Positions 42,201 through 50,147 of a stretch of DNA of 64,000 bases are shown one piece after another. Both the position numbers and the translations under genes were made by a program. The notes under the pieces are model-generated. The model searched no databases and was not told the origin of the DNA. It worked only from the letters and a program-made list of their open reading frames with translations. This stretch comes from Flavobacterium sp. GSB-24. Its GTDB lineage: Bacteria; Bacteroidota; Bacteroidia; Flavobacteriales; Flavobacteriaceae. Location: assembly GCF_027924665.1 (NCBI RefSeq), contig NZ_AP027043.1:5222831-5286830 (forward strand). The letters run 5' to 3'. Positions within the stretch are counted from its first letter, which is position 1. The number at the start of each line of letters is the position of its first letter.

Positions 42201-42788
42201 ATGAACCCAATTTTAAGCCAAAATCTATTTTTAGTAAAAGAACATGTTGGAATGTTTAAAGCCGCAAATAATTATGACATATACAATCCAGAAACGAATC
42301 AGATAATTATGAACTGCCGAGAAAATAATCTTGGTTTCTTCACAAAAGTACTTCGTTTTACAGATTACAAAAGAGCAACTCCGTTTAATGTTGAAATTAC
42401 AACTGCTTCTGGCGAAAAATTAATTACCGTAAGAAGAGGCGTTGCCATCTTTAGATCGACTGTTGAAGTGTTAGATGAAAAAGATCGTTTGGTTGGAACT
42501 TTCAAACAAAAATTCTTTTCTATCGGAGGAAAGTTTGATATCCTAGACAAAAACGAAAAACCTGTTGCAACACTTCAGGGAAAATGGACAGGATGGGATT
42601 TTAAATTTTCCCATGAAAACAAACAATTGGCGCAGGTAAGTAAAAAATGGGCTGGATTAGGAAAAGAGTTTTTTACAAGTGCTGATAATTATGTACTTCA
42701 AATTGAAGACACTGTAGCAGCCGAAAGTCCATTGAGACAATTAATTTTAGGAGCCGTAATGTGTATCGATATGGTTTTGAAAGAATAA
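42201..42788 (+). CDS. Phospholipid scramblase-related protein
   Basis: A 195-residue soluble protein of the scramblase/LURP-one-like family. The first strands (LFLVKEHVGMFKAANNYDIYNPETNQIIMNCREN) form half of the 12-stranded LURP/Tubby-like barrel, and the GTFKQKFFSIGGKFDILDKNEKPVATLQGKWTGWDFKF section matches the core pattern. A final hydrophobic segment (LRQLILGAVMCIDMVL) could be the buried helix. Whether bacterial members act on lipids is unproven. It follows the vWA gene after 53 bases and may belong to the same transcript. A 14-base inverted repeat lies 36 bases downstream. Confidence 0.85.
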   Translation: MNPILSQNLFLVKEHVGMFKAANNYDIYNPETNQIIMNCRENNLGFFTKVLRFTDYKRATPFNVEITTASGEKLITVRRGVAIFRSTVEVLDEKDRLVGTFKQKFFSIGGKFDILDKNEKPVATLQGKWTGWDFKFSHENKQLAQVSKKWAGLGKEFFTSADNYVLQIEDTVAAESPLRQLILGAVMCIDMVLKE

Positions 42789-42823
42789 CAAAAGTTGTTA
42801 AACTTAGATTAAGAATATATTTT

Positions 42824-42879
42824 AAAGCATCATTTTAGTTTGCAAAAGCTTATTTTTGTATTACTTAAAATGATGCTTT
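42824..42879 (+). promoter_or_regulatory. 14-base inverted repeat surrounding a -7 box upstream of the SDR gene
   Basis: Arms AAAGCATCATTTTA (42824-42837) and TAAAATGATGCTTT (42866-42879) are perfectly complementary. The 28-base loop contains TATTTTTG (42851-42858), an exact -7 box, with TTTG at 42839-42842. No T-run follows. A repressor operator or a looping site that brackets the promoter is more likely than a terminator. Confidence 0.6.
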
Positions 42880-42901
42880 CTGCATTTCTAAAAACACAAT
42901 C

Positions 42902-43618
42902 ATGACCGACTTAAAAAATAAAAATGCACTAATTACTGGTGCTGGAAAAGGAATTGGAAAAGCTGTAGCTACTGCTTTGGCTAAAGAAGGTGTAAACCTG
43001 ATTTTAGTTTCTAGAACTAAAAGCGATATTGATCAACTGGCAGAAGAAACTGCAAAACTGGGCGTAAAAACTTTGGCTTTATCTGCAGACGTTTCGGATA
43101 TTAACTCTATAAATACTGCTGTTGAAAAAGCAATTGCCGAATTTAAAAGTATTGACATCTTAATCAATAGTGCCGGAATTGCTTCTTTTGGAAAATTCTT
43201 GGAATTGGAGCCACAAGCTTGGGAAAGAATTATTCAGGTGAATTTAATGGGAACGTATTATACGACACGCGCCGTTATCCCAAATATGATCGAAAGACAA
43301 ACTGGAGACATTATTAATATTTCATCTACTGCCGGCTTAAACGGAAATGCTCTTACGAGTGCATACAGCGCTTCTAAATTTGCTGTTTTAGGTTTAACCG
43401 ATTCTTTGATGCAGGAAATGAGAAAACACAACATTCGTGTTACAGCTTTAACGCCAAGTACTGTTGCTACTGACATGGCAAAAGATTTAAATCTGACTGA
43501 CGGAAATCCAGAAAAAGTGATGCAGTCTGAAGATATGGCAGATTTAATTATTGCGCAGTTAAAACTAAACCGAAGAGTGTTTATTAAAAACAGCAGCATC
43601 TGGTCTACTAATCCTTAA
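42902..43618 (+). CDS. Short-chain dehydrogenase (FabG-like 3-ketoacyl reductase)
   Basis: A 238-residue classical SDR. The cofactor loop is TGAGKGIG (12-19), the fourth strand has NSAG, and the catalytic Ser, Tyr and Lys are in ISSTAGL and YSASK. VSRTKSD after the second strand suggests NADP(H). The C-terminal [20 protein letters not shown] is typical of the Bacteroidota 3-ketoacyl-ACP reductase-like branch; a real role in fatty acid synthesis is uncertain, as fabG is usually with acpP and fabF. It is preceded by an inverted repeat that encloses its promoter box, so it may be induced by a specific signal. Confidence 0.92.
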   Translation: MTDLKNKNALITGAGKGIGKAVATALAKEGVNLILVSRTKSDIDQLAEETAKLGVKTLALSADVSDINSINTAVEKAIAEFKSIDILINSAGIASFGKFLELEPQAWERIIQVNLMGTYYTTRAVIPNMIERQTGDIINISSTAGLNGNALTSAYSASKFAVLGLTDSLMQEMRKHNIRVTALTPSTVATDMAKDLNLTDGNPEKVMQSEDMADLIIAQLKLNRRVFIKNSSIWSTNP

Positions 43619-43621
43619 AAA

Positions 43622-43704
43622 TTAAAACTTCAAATTCCAATTTTTTAAATTCCAAATTCCAAGTTTGACTAAATTGGGATTTTAAATATTGGAATTTCAA
43701 AAAC
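43622..43704. repeat. Intergenic inverted repeat of the AATTCCAA family
   Basis: AAATTCCAA words on the left, ATTGGAATTT on the right at about 43689-43698, between the SDR gene and the next gene. Confidence 0.6.
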
Positions 43705-43711
43705 TAAAATT

Positions 43712-44221
43712 ATGGAACAATATTTAAGACAGTTGGTCGAAATAGAATTTCAGGATAAAAAAGAAATCTTCAGCGGATTTTTAATTGATTATTCTGATGA
43801 ATGGATTTTACTTCGAAATAATCCTGTAGATTTTGTTTTGGACGGTTTTGTCATTTTGAGAAATAAAAACATCGAAGCTGTAAACCGCGATCATGATCTA
43901 GCGTTTACAGAGAAGGTAATTCGATTGAAAGGTTTAAAAATTAATTCTGAAGATATTATTCCGATTAAAGATTTGGCGTCAATCATGAAATTTATTTCTG
44001 AGAAATACGGTGTTTTTCAAATTGCAAAAAAATCATCAAAATCTGCTTATTTAGGAAAATTAATAGAATTAAACGACGAAGAATTAACCATTAATTTTTT
44101 GGACACACGCGGCCAGTTTGGAGGAGAATTAAGTTTTAATCCAGAAAAAATTCGTGTTATTGAGTTTGATACTGATTATATTAATTCTTTGAAATTGGTG
44201 GTTGACGAGAATCAAAAATAA
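43712..44221 (+). CDS. Unknown protein with two small beta-barrel-like repeats
   Basis: A 169-residue cytoplasmic protein with no signal or membrane segment. Two halves have a similar layout: IFSGFLIDYSDEWILLRNN...FVILRNKNIEAV (about residues 18-60) and YLGKLIELNDEELTINFLD...EKIRVIEFDTDYINSLKLV (about 108-160). Both read like the twisted five-strand barrels of Sm/LSm or SH3-type folds. Lysine-rich linker and helix between. I do not know the family. It has no nearby regulator and is ended by a perfect terminator. Confidence 0.65.
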   Translation: MEQYLRQLVEIEFQDKKEIFSGFLIDYSDEWILLRNNPVDFVLDGFVILRNKNIEAVNRDHDLAFTEKVIRLKGLKINSEDIIPIKDLASIMKFISEKYGVFQIAKKSSKSAYLGKLIELNDEELTINFLDTRGQFGGELSFNPEKIRVIEFDTDYINSLKLVVDENQK

Positions 44222-44237
44222 ATATCTTCTAAAAAAC

Positions 44238-44273
44238 AAAAACCGCATAATTTTTAAAATTATGCGGTTTTTG
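44238..44273 (+). terminator. Intrinsic terminator
   Basis: AAAAACCGCATAATTTT and AAAATTATGCGGTTTTT pair almost back to back, giving a long stem with a tight loop and flanking A/T runs. Confidence 0.9.
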
Positions 44274-44425
44274 TCATTCTGACGAAGGAAGGATCTCCAC
44301 GAGAAACTCCACTCCTAAAATTGCCAATCTTTGTAGAGTTACTTGTGGAGATTCCTCGTTCCTCGGAATGACAATAGTTATGTAAAAACTTTGTCAAAGT
44401 TTGAAACTTTTTCAAAGTTGAAAAA
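44272..44425. repeat. Two intergenic inverted repeats after the terminator
   Basis: Arms 44272-44300 and 44345-44373 match in reverse complement at 24 of 29 bases (GTCATTC...GGATCTCCAC). The following 44386-44425 contains ACTTTGTCAAAGT and TTTTCAAAGTT words as at 39926. Confidence 0.7.
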
Positions 44426-44433
44426 TCATAAAA

Positions 44434-45768
44434 TTAAGCTTCCGCCAGTTTATTCAAAAACTCTAAACGAACACTTCCGTCTTCATCAATCTTAGTTAAA
44501 TTAATTTCTTGTAAAGTATTTACCAATTCAGGATTCCACGGTGTTTTTACTTTTACGTAGTTTTCTGTAAATCCGTGAATGTATCCTTCTTTATTTTCGC
44601 TTTCAAAAAGAACCGTTCTGTTTGTTCCCAATTGGCTTTCGTAAAAAGCACGGCGTTTTTTAACTGATAAACCGCGAAGCATTTTACTGCGTTTTGCTCT
44701 TACATTTGAAGGAACAACGCCTTCCATATCCGCTGCTTCTGTATTATCTCTTTCAGAATACGTAAATACATGCAGATACGAAATATCTAAATCATTTAAG
44801 AAATGATAGGTTTCTAAAAAGTGCTCGTCTGTTTCTCCAGGGAAACCAACAATCACATCGACACCAATACAAGCGTGAGGCATTACTTCGCGAATTTTAT
44901 TCACGCGATCTGTATAAACTTCACGTAAATAACGGCGTTTCATTAATTTCAAAATATCATTACTTCCCGATTGTAACGGAATATGAAAATGCGGTACAAA
45001 AGTTCTGCTTTTAGAAACAAATTCTATCGTTTCGTTTTTCAACAAATTCGGTTCGATTGAAGAAATTCTCAAACGCTCAATTCCTTCTACTTTATCTAAA
45101 GCCTGAACTAAATCTAGAAAAGTATGTTCGTGTTTTTTATTTCCGAACTCCCCTTTTCCGTAATCACCAATATTTACTCCCGTTAAAACAATCTCACGAA
45201 TATTCTGAGCCGAAATTTCTTTGGCATTTTTTAGTACATTTTCTAAAGCATCACTTCTGGAAATTCCTCTTGCCAGCGGAATTGTACAATACGTACATTT
45301 ATAATCGCAGCCGTCCTGCACTTTTAAAAATGCTCTTGTACGGTCACCAATAGAATAACTTCCAACATAAAAATCGGCTTCGGCAATTTCGCATGAATGC
45401 ACTTCGCCCATATCGTTTTTACTCAAATCATGGATATAGTCAGTGATTTTGAATTTTTCTGTTGCTCCCAAAACCAAATCAACGCCGTCTACTGCAGCCA
45501 ATTCTTCTGGTTTTAATTGTGCATAACAGCCAACAGCAGCAACAAAAGCTTTATCGTTAAGCTTCATTGCTTTTTTAACTACCTGCTTAAACTGCTTATC
45601 TGCATTTTCTGTTACAGAGCAAGTATTAATTACATAAATATCTGCTATTTCTTCAAAATCGACACGGTCAAAACCTTCGTCGTTAAAGTTTCTGGCAATT
45701 GTAGAAGTTTCTGAAAAATTCAGTTTACAACCCAGCGTATAAAAGGCAACTTTCTTTCTATTTTCCAT
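44434..45768 (-). CDS. mtaB: tRNA t6A37 methylthiotransferase MtaB
   Basis: A 444-residue radical-SAM methylthiotransferase that converts t6A37 to ms2t6A37 in tRNAs reading ANN codons. The N-terminal domain has three cluster-binding cysteines: Cys14 in YTLGCKLNFSET, the one in YVINTCSVTENAD and the one in AAVGCYAQ. The radical-SAM site is DGCDYKCTYC. A TRAM-like domain ends the protein, with FLNKLAEA. The TLGCKLNFSE wording distinguishes MtaB (also called YqeV) from MiaB and RimO. Transcribed from a TAAATTTG box about 47 bases upstream. It is the first gene going left of the long minus-strand block, convergent with a plus-strand gene. Confidence 0.95.
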   Translation of the reverse strand: MENRKKVAFYTLGCKLNFSETSTIARNFNDEGFDRVDFEEIADIYVINTCSVTENADKQFKQVVKKAMKLNDKAFVAAVGCYAQLKPEELAAVDGVDLVLGATEKFKITDYIHDLSKNDMGEVHSCEIAEADFYVGSYSIGDRTRAFLKVQDGCDYKCTYCTIPLARGISRSDALENVLKNAKEISAQNIREIVLTGVNIGDYGKGEFGNKKHEHTFLDLVQALDKVEGIERLRISSIEPNLLKNETIEFVSKSRTFVPHFHIPLQSGSNDILKLMKRRYLREVYTDRVNKIREVMPHACIGVDVIVGFPGETDEHFLETYHFLNDLDISYLHVFTYSERDNTEAADMEGVVPSNVRAKRSKMLRGLSVKKRRAFYESQLGTNRTVLFESENKEGYIHGFTENYVKVKTPWNPELVNTLQEINLTKIDEDGSVRLEFLNKLAEA

Positions 45769-46255
45769 AATCTGTCTTAAATTAATGAAATCGTTGTCAA
45801 AAAATTTAAGGCTGCAAATTTACAAACAATATTCATCAAAAGAAAGGGATTAATTTACTTCGAATCAATAATTTGCATTCAATGTTAATTTAGAAACATT
45901 AAAAATATATTTTGGAGATTTATTTTTTCAGAAGATTATACCTCTTAAGCTCTATTTTTTTAACAGTACAATAAGAATAAAATGACAAAATAATCGATCA
46001 AATGCAAATTTTATCGATTAAATACATTTTTTCTTGATTTAAATTCAAAATTTCTTACATTTACTTTCATTATGGCTGATCCTCAATATAAATCCATAAA
46101 TTAAGAATTTTAGAAAGCTTTAATTAATTTAATAATAATTCGGGCATAACAATTTTGAATTTTACTCGTTATGTTGTTGTTTTGTGTTACAAAATGAAAT
46201 GGGAAAGCCGAAAACCAAAGAGAGTAGGCAAAATTATAATAATAAATACCACTTT
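45769..46255. other. Long AT-rich gap upstream of mtaB and of a secreted protein gene
   Basis: Nearly 490 bases. The minus-strand box TAAATTTG at 45815-45822 is probably the mtaB promoter. The plus-strand side has no exact TAnnTTTG box; GTTGTTTTGTG near 46175-46186 is the closest. I see no repeat or RNA structure. Confidence 0.5.
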
Positions 46256-46774
46256 ATGAAAGCATTTTTACCCACAATCTGCTTGATGTTCTTAACCATT
46301 TTTAGTTCGCAAGCGCAAACTAATGTCCCAGCCGCAAATCCATTTCCTTCTATTAGTACATTAACGACTTGGGCGAGCTTCAATTCACAACAACAATTTG
46401 ATGTTGCTATTCGTGCTGTTGGATTTAAGTTTGAAGTTAAAGAACCAGGTGAAGGATCTACAGCTTATACCTACATTCGTAAAGTAACAGTTAACGAAGT
46501 AAACTATACTGATAGAATTGTGTACAGAATTACTAATAATAATTCGGCAAGTATTATCTCATTGGTAACTGCTTCTACTGACTTAGTTAGTTTATATACA
46601 CCGCAATTGGCAACTTTTAAAAATAACAACTGTAAAACAGAAATGTCTAAAGACAAAAACACAACTTGCAGCTGTTACGAAAGTGCTAATTTTGCAATCG
46701 ATCTTTGCGACGAACGTGTAAAATTAACTATGGGTGACGGAAATAAATATTTTGTTTCTGTAGCTAAAAAATAA
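46256..46774 (+). CDS. Secreted cysteine-containing protein of unknown function
   Basis: A 172-residue exported protein. I chose the ATG at 46256 because it gives a perfect signal peptide (MKAFLPTICLMFLTIFSSQAQ), whereas the longer in-frame GTG at 46184 would put 24 polar residues ahead of it. The mature protein is beta-rich; a C-terminal stretch has five closely spaced cysteines (NNNCKTE, NTTCSCYES, IDLCDE) that could form disulfides. Family not recognised. A 14-base hairpin lies between it and the convergent acetyltransferase gene. Confidence 0.75.
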   Translation: MKAFLPTICLMFLTIFSSQAQTNVPAANPFPSISTLTTWASFNSQQQFDVAIRAVGFKFEVKEPGEGSTAYTYIRKVTVNEVNYTDRIVYRITNNNSASIISLVTASTDLVSLYTPQLATFKNNNCKTEMSKDKNTTCSCYESANFAIDLCDERVKLTMGDGNKYFVSVAKK

Positions 46775-46792
46775 TCATACACTCTGAATTGT

Positions 46793-46834
46793 TTCCAAAT
46801 CTTTACTGACTTTTAAGTATGTAAAGATTTGGAA
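46793..46834. terminator. Hairpin between convergent genes
   Basis: TTCCAAATCTTTAC, 14-base loop, GTAAAGATTTGGAA: perfect 14-base arms but no clear T-run on either side. Possible bidirectional terminator or 3'-end stabiliser. Confidence 0.55.
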
Positions 46835-46842
46835 TACATTTC

Positions 46843-47373
46843 TTAGTTTGAGTTTGGATTTTTGAGTTCGTACCAAACTTCAATTTCTCCTTGATATTCG
46901 AAAGAATTCACAAAATGGAAACCTAGTTTTTCTAAAATCTTTCTAGAATTTTCATTTCCTGCATCGGCATACGCGTAAAGTGCTTCCACTTTCATTTTAT
47001 TAAAAGCATAATCGACAAAAGCTTTTCCTGCTTCAGATGCATATCCTTTTCCCCAATGTTTTTCGATAAAACGATAACCTAACTCGTAAAAATTTTTATG
47101 ATTATTGATTTCGTCAGTAATATATTTTATTCCCGACCATCCAATAAATTCATTGGTTTCTTTTAGAACTACAGCCCAGCGCCCTGTTCCAAAATCTTTG
47201 TATTGTTTTTGAACGAATTTGATATAATCAATGCTTTCTTCAATATGTTTTACGGGATTATTTCCTAAAAACAAATGGACATTGGGATTCGAATCCAATT
47301 CGAACATTCCTTCTGCATCAGAAAGTGCTAATTCTCGTAAAATCAAACGTTCGGTTTCAATTGAATTCTTCAT
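46843..47373 (-). CDS. GNAT acetyltransferase, RimJ/RimL-like
   Basis: A 176-residue acetyl-CoA-dependent acetyltransferase. TERLILRELALSDAEGMFEL is the usual RimJ-like opening, followed by a FIGWSGIKYI strand, ELGYRFIEKHWGKGYASEAGKAF with the acetyl-CoA loop (Q/RxxGxG/A equivalent at KHWGKGYA) and NENSRKILEKLGFHFV. The acceptor is unknown; members modify ribosomal-protein N-termini, antibiotics or small amines. It is seven bases downstream of the HAD phosphatase gene, so part of the same minus-strand unit. Confidence 0.9.
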   Translation of the reverse strand: MKNSIETERLILRELALSDAEGMFELDSNPNVHLFLGNNPVKHIEESIDYIKFVQKQYKDFGTGRWAVVLKETNEFIGWSGIKYITDEINNHKNFYELGYRFIEKHWGKGYASEAGKAFVDYAFNKMKVEALYAYADAGNENSRKILEKLGFHFVNSFEYQGEIEVWYELKNPNSN

Positions 47374-47380
47374 TTTTATT

Positions 47381-48184
47381 TTAGTTTAAAATGTAACGTG
47401 TTATTACTTCTGCAACACCATCATTATTATTGGATGCTACAATTATATCTGCTTTGTCACGCAATTCAGGCGTTACATTATCTACCCAGACTCCAAGACC
47501 AGCATATTCAATCATTGTTAAGTCATTTCCAGCGTTTCCAACTGCGATAATTTCACTTTGAAGAATTCCTAACTTATCTGCCAAAAGTTTCAAACTGGCC
47601 GCTTTATCAATCCCTTGCTGCGCTGCTTCTAAGAAAAATGGTTTCGACATAGAAACACTCAAATGCGGCATTGCTTCAATTAAATCTTTTTCAACCGTTT
47701 TCAAATAAGCCGGATCTTCTAATAAAATACATTTTACAGCAGGTCTGTCAACATATTCCTTAAAACTGGTCACTTTACGATGCACCATTCCAGTAATTTC
47801 TTTTTCGACTTCTATGTATGGCGAATCTGTTTCGCTTATAATTTCATTGTCCAAATAAGTGATAATATGCGTCTTCATTTTAACACTATAATCGTATAAT
47901 TCATGAATCTGCTCTACAGTCAGCTTTTGTTCAAAAAAAACTAAATCGTCTTTTGCCCTACTGATAATAGCACCATTAAATGATATAATATAAGAGTCAT
48001 TAATATCCAATTGTAATTCTTTTGCATAAGCCGTCATTGCAGATGTAGGTCTTCCTGAAGCCAAGACTACGTAAACACCTTTGGCTTGTGCCTCTAATAT
48101 TACTTTTTTATTTAAATCTGAAATTTTATGATCGTCTGTCAACAAGGTATCATCCATGTCGAGCACCAGCATTTTGTATTGCAT
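47381..48184 (-). CDS. HAD-IIB sugar-phosphate phosphatase, Cof type
   Basis: A 267-residue HAD-superfamily phosphatase. The nucleophile motif is LVLDMDDTLLTDD (Asp9 and Asp11), motif II is the serine in VVLASGRPTSA, and motif III/IV is AVGNAGNDLTMIEYAG. The large C2B cap between motifs II and III places it with Cof/YidA-type enzymes that dephosphorylate sugar phosphates and pyridoxal phosphate. The second motif has NAGND instead of the common NGxND. The gene lies seven bases upstream of the GNAT gene. A CAGT-family inverted repeat separates it from the DUF2007 gene. Confidence 0.93.
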   Translation of the reverse strand: MQYKMLVLDMDDTLLTDDHKISDLNKKVILEAQAKGVYVVLASGRPTSAMTAYAKELQLDINDSYIISFNGAIISRAKDDLVFFEQKLTVEQIHELYDYSVKMKTHIITYLDNEIISETDSPYIEVEKEITGMVHRKVTSFKEYVDRPAVKCILLEDPAYLKTVEKDLIEAMPHLSVSMSKPFFLEAAQQGIDKAASLKLLADKLGILQSEIIAVGNAGNDLTMIEYAGLGVWVDNVTPELRDKADIIVASNNNDGVAEVITRYILN

Positions 48185-48187
48185 ATT

Positions 48188-48262
48188 TTTTAGTTTTCAG
48201 TCGCAGTTTTCAGTCGCAGTCTCAGTAACAACTGAAAACTGAGACTGAAAACTGAAAACTTT
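48188..48262. repeat. Intergenic inverted repeat of the CAGT family
   Basis: Left arm has TTTTCAGTCGCAGTTTTCAG and CAGTCTCAG; right arm ACTGAAAACTGAGACTGAAAA. Separates two minus-strand genes. Confidence 0.7.
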
Positions 48263-48480
48263 TAAAGACTCATTCTAAATTCTTCAATAACAGGATTTGC
48301 TTTTGCATAATCAGTTTCTTGAATAAAAACCTCAACAGCCAAATCTGTTCCGCCAAAACCCCCTAAACGAGCCGATTGAATATTATCTTTTTTTACGGTT
48401 TCTACTCCCGCAGTTTCTAATCTTTCCTGCAAAGCAATTGCTAATACTTCACTACCCGAAAACACCTTCATTAATCCCAT
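48262..48480 (-). CDS. DUF2007 domain small protein
   Basis: A 72-residue protein: MKVFSGSEVLAIALQERLETAGVETVKKDN, a middle with a GGFGGTDLAVEVFI strand, and a helix-like end (YAKANPVIEEFRMSL). This is the pattern of DUF2007, a small ferredoxin-like fold with suspected regulatory or signal-transducing roles but no proven function. It follows 12 bases downstream of the alpha/beta hydrolase and precedes a repeat element. Confidence 0.85.
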   Translation of the reverse strand: MGLMKVFSGSEVLAIALQERLETAGVETVKKDNIQSARLGGFGGTDLAVEVFIQETDYAKANPVIEEFRMSL

Positions 48481-48492
48481 GATATTCTATAT

Positions 48493-49308
48493 TTATTCTA
48501 ATATTATTTTTAATTGTTTTTGAAAATCTTCATTTTCGTTCATACCAACATGTCCCTGACCTTCCAAAGGATAAAAATAGGCATTTGATTTCAAAAGCTT
48601 TTTCAATCTTAATGAATTTTCACAAGGAATTAACTGATCATCAGTTCCATGAAAAATATAAATTGGAGCTTTAATTTTTGGAAGATATAAATTGGTTTCT
48701 AAACTAAACCTCTTCATAAAGTCTGGAAAAAAGGGAACTCTCGAACTTGACAATTCTAAAAAGTTGTAATATGGAGCCTGAAGGATTACTGCTTTTGGTC
48801 TATTTTCTAAAGCAAGTTTTGCAGCAAACCCAGAACCGATAGAATATCCAGCAATTATAATTTCATCTTCAGAATATCTCTTAGACAATTGCTTATAAAC
48901 AATCGAAATATCTTTACTTAATTGTTCTTCATTTTCAATTTCACCTTCACTTTTCCCGAAACTTCTATAGTCCAAAATAAAAATATCGTAACCCAGTGAA
49001 GTATATATTTTAGCAATCTTGCCCCAAGTTTCTAATGTTCCGGCATTTCCATGAAGATAAAAAATTAAGCCTTTGGATTTTTCTGCTTTAAATAACAATC
49101 CGTTGAGAATACTTCCATCAAAGGACTCGATGTTAATTTCCTCATACTTATGCTGATAATCAAATTTAAAGTTCTTTGGTAATTTTGAACTATGAAAAAC
49201 TAATTCAACCTGATTGAAATAGACGTAAGATATTATTAAAACATAAACAATTAAAAAAAAGCACAAAAGTACAAATGCTAAAAATTTAAACGTTTTTAAT
49301 ATCTCCAT
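48493..49308 (-). CDS. Membrane-anchored alpha/beta hydrolase
   Basis: A 271-residue protein with an N-terminal membrane anchor (about 8-30). The hydrolase fold begins with an oxyanion loop HGNAG (86-90), then the nucleophile serine Ser156 in AGYSIGSGFAA. The acid is the Asp in FHGTDDQLIP and the histidine is in EGQGHVGMNE. It resembles the serine-aminopeptidase S33/BEM46-like hydrolases. Likely substrates are acyl esters at the membrane, unproven. Repeat DNA lies upstream between this gene and the DEAD-type protein gene. Confidence 0.88.
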   Translation of the reverse strand: MEILKTFKFLAFVLLCFFLIVYVLIISYVYFNQVELVFHSSKLPKNFKFDYQHKYEEINIESFDGSILNGLLFKAEKSKGLIFYLHGNAGTLETWGKIAKIYTSLGYDIFILDYRSFGKSEGEIENEEQLSKDISIVYKQLSKRYSEDEIIIAGYSIGSGFAAKLALENRPKAVILQAPYYNFLELSSSRVPFFPDFMKRFSLETNLYLPKIKAPIYIFHGTDDQLIPCENSLRLKKLLKSNAYFYPLEGQGHVGMNENEDFQKQLKIILE

Positions 49309-49324
49309 TAATCAGTAATTATTT

Positions 49325-49381
49325 GTTTGTCGCAATTTTCAGTTTATTAGCCTGTTGACTGAAACTGAAAACTGAGACTAT
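49325..49381. repeat. Intergenic repeat of the CAGT family
   Basis: GCAATTTTCAGTTTATTAGCC and GACTGAAACTGAAAACTGAGAC words face each other between two minus-strand genes. Confidence 0.6.
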
Positions 49382-50044
49382 CTATTCTTCTTGAATATCG
49401 TCTTCTTCTTCGTCAAGTTCTTCCTCTCCTTCTTCATCCATATCAAATAAAAAAGGTTCAACTAACATTTTGTCAGCCAAAATTTCGATACGCTCTGTCA
49501 GGGTTTCAGCAAAAATCAAACGCTGCGTTTTTGCAATACTGCCAGAAATACGCATAATCTTTGTTTCGTGTCTCAACCTTAAAATAGGATCTGCATCATC
49601 AAGAATCAGCATTTTTAATCGGTTAACATTGTAACCTGCTGTACTAAACATATCGTTCAGTTTTGTTGGTGTTCCAATTAAGACATCGATTCCAGTTGAA
49701 ATGTAATTTTTATCGTAATCCATGTCGCCTTTTTCATTTACGCCATACACCTCAAGATTGGTGTATTTTCCATATTTTTCAAAAAGCGCCACCATTTCCA
49801 ATACCTTCGCTTTGTCTTCAACAATAATCAAAGCACGAGGTGATTCTTCATTTTTTCCTGCTAACTGCTGAATGACATTTAAAACAATTGTAGTTGTTTT
49901 TCCACTTCCTTTTGGAGAAATAATTACGCAATCGGCACCACTTTTTATGGTCGAAAATGTTTCCAGCTGCAATGCATTTGCTTCTGTCAAACCATTTTCG
50001 ATTAATCCGTCTTGTAATTTCTCGTTTATTTTTTTTAGTTTCAT
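49382..50044 (-). CDS. Single-domain DEAD-box-like ATPase (no helicase C-terminal domain)
   Basis: A 220-residue protein equal to the first RecA domain of a DEAD-box helicase. Seen: a Q motif region (Gln26 in ALQLETF), motif I SPKGSGKT (43-50), a GTPTKL motif Ib, motif II LILDDADPIL in which DEAD is replaced by DDAD (149-152), and FAETLTER in place of SAT. A very acidic tail (DMDEEGEEELDEEEDD) ends the protein. The second RecA domain, with motifs IV-VI and the arginine finger, is absent, and the next downstream stretch is repeat DNA. The full-length N-terminus and intact Walker A argue for a selected one-domain protein rather than a fragment. Confidence 0.85.
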   Translation of the reverse strand: MKLKKINEKLQDGLIENGLTEANALQLETFSTIKSGADCVIISPKGSGKTTTIVLNVIQQLAGKNEESPRALIIVEDKAKVLEMVALFEKYGKYTNLEVYGVNEKGDMDYDKNYISTGIDVLIGTPTKLNDMFSTAGYNVNRLKMLILDDADPILRLRHETKIMRISGSIAKTQRLIFAETLTERIEILADKMLVEPFLFDMDEEGEEELDEEEDDIQEE

Positions 50045-50143
50045 TTTTTTTTATGCTTTAAGCTTTAAGCATTAGGCCATAAGCTAAAATATTATACTTT
50101 TTTTTAAAGCCTAAAGCTTAAAGCTTAAAGCCTATTGCGCAAG
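50043..50143. repeat. Intergenic inverted repeat of the TTAAGC family
   Basis: TGCTTTAAGCTTTAAGC on one side and AAAGCTTAAAGCTTAAAGCC on the other, around an AT-rich loop with GGCCATAAGC. Confidence 0.65.
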
Positions 50144-50147
50144 ACAT

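Noticed and set aside
43258..43599. 113-codon antisense frame inside the SDR gene
   Set aside because: No recognisable protein features and covered by a confident gene.
46184..46255. GTG start giving 24 extra residues to the secreted protein
   Set aside because: The extra part is polar and would sit in front of a perfect signal peptide; the ATG at 46256 is preferred.
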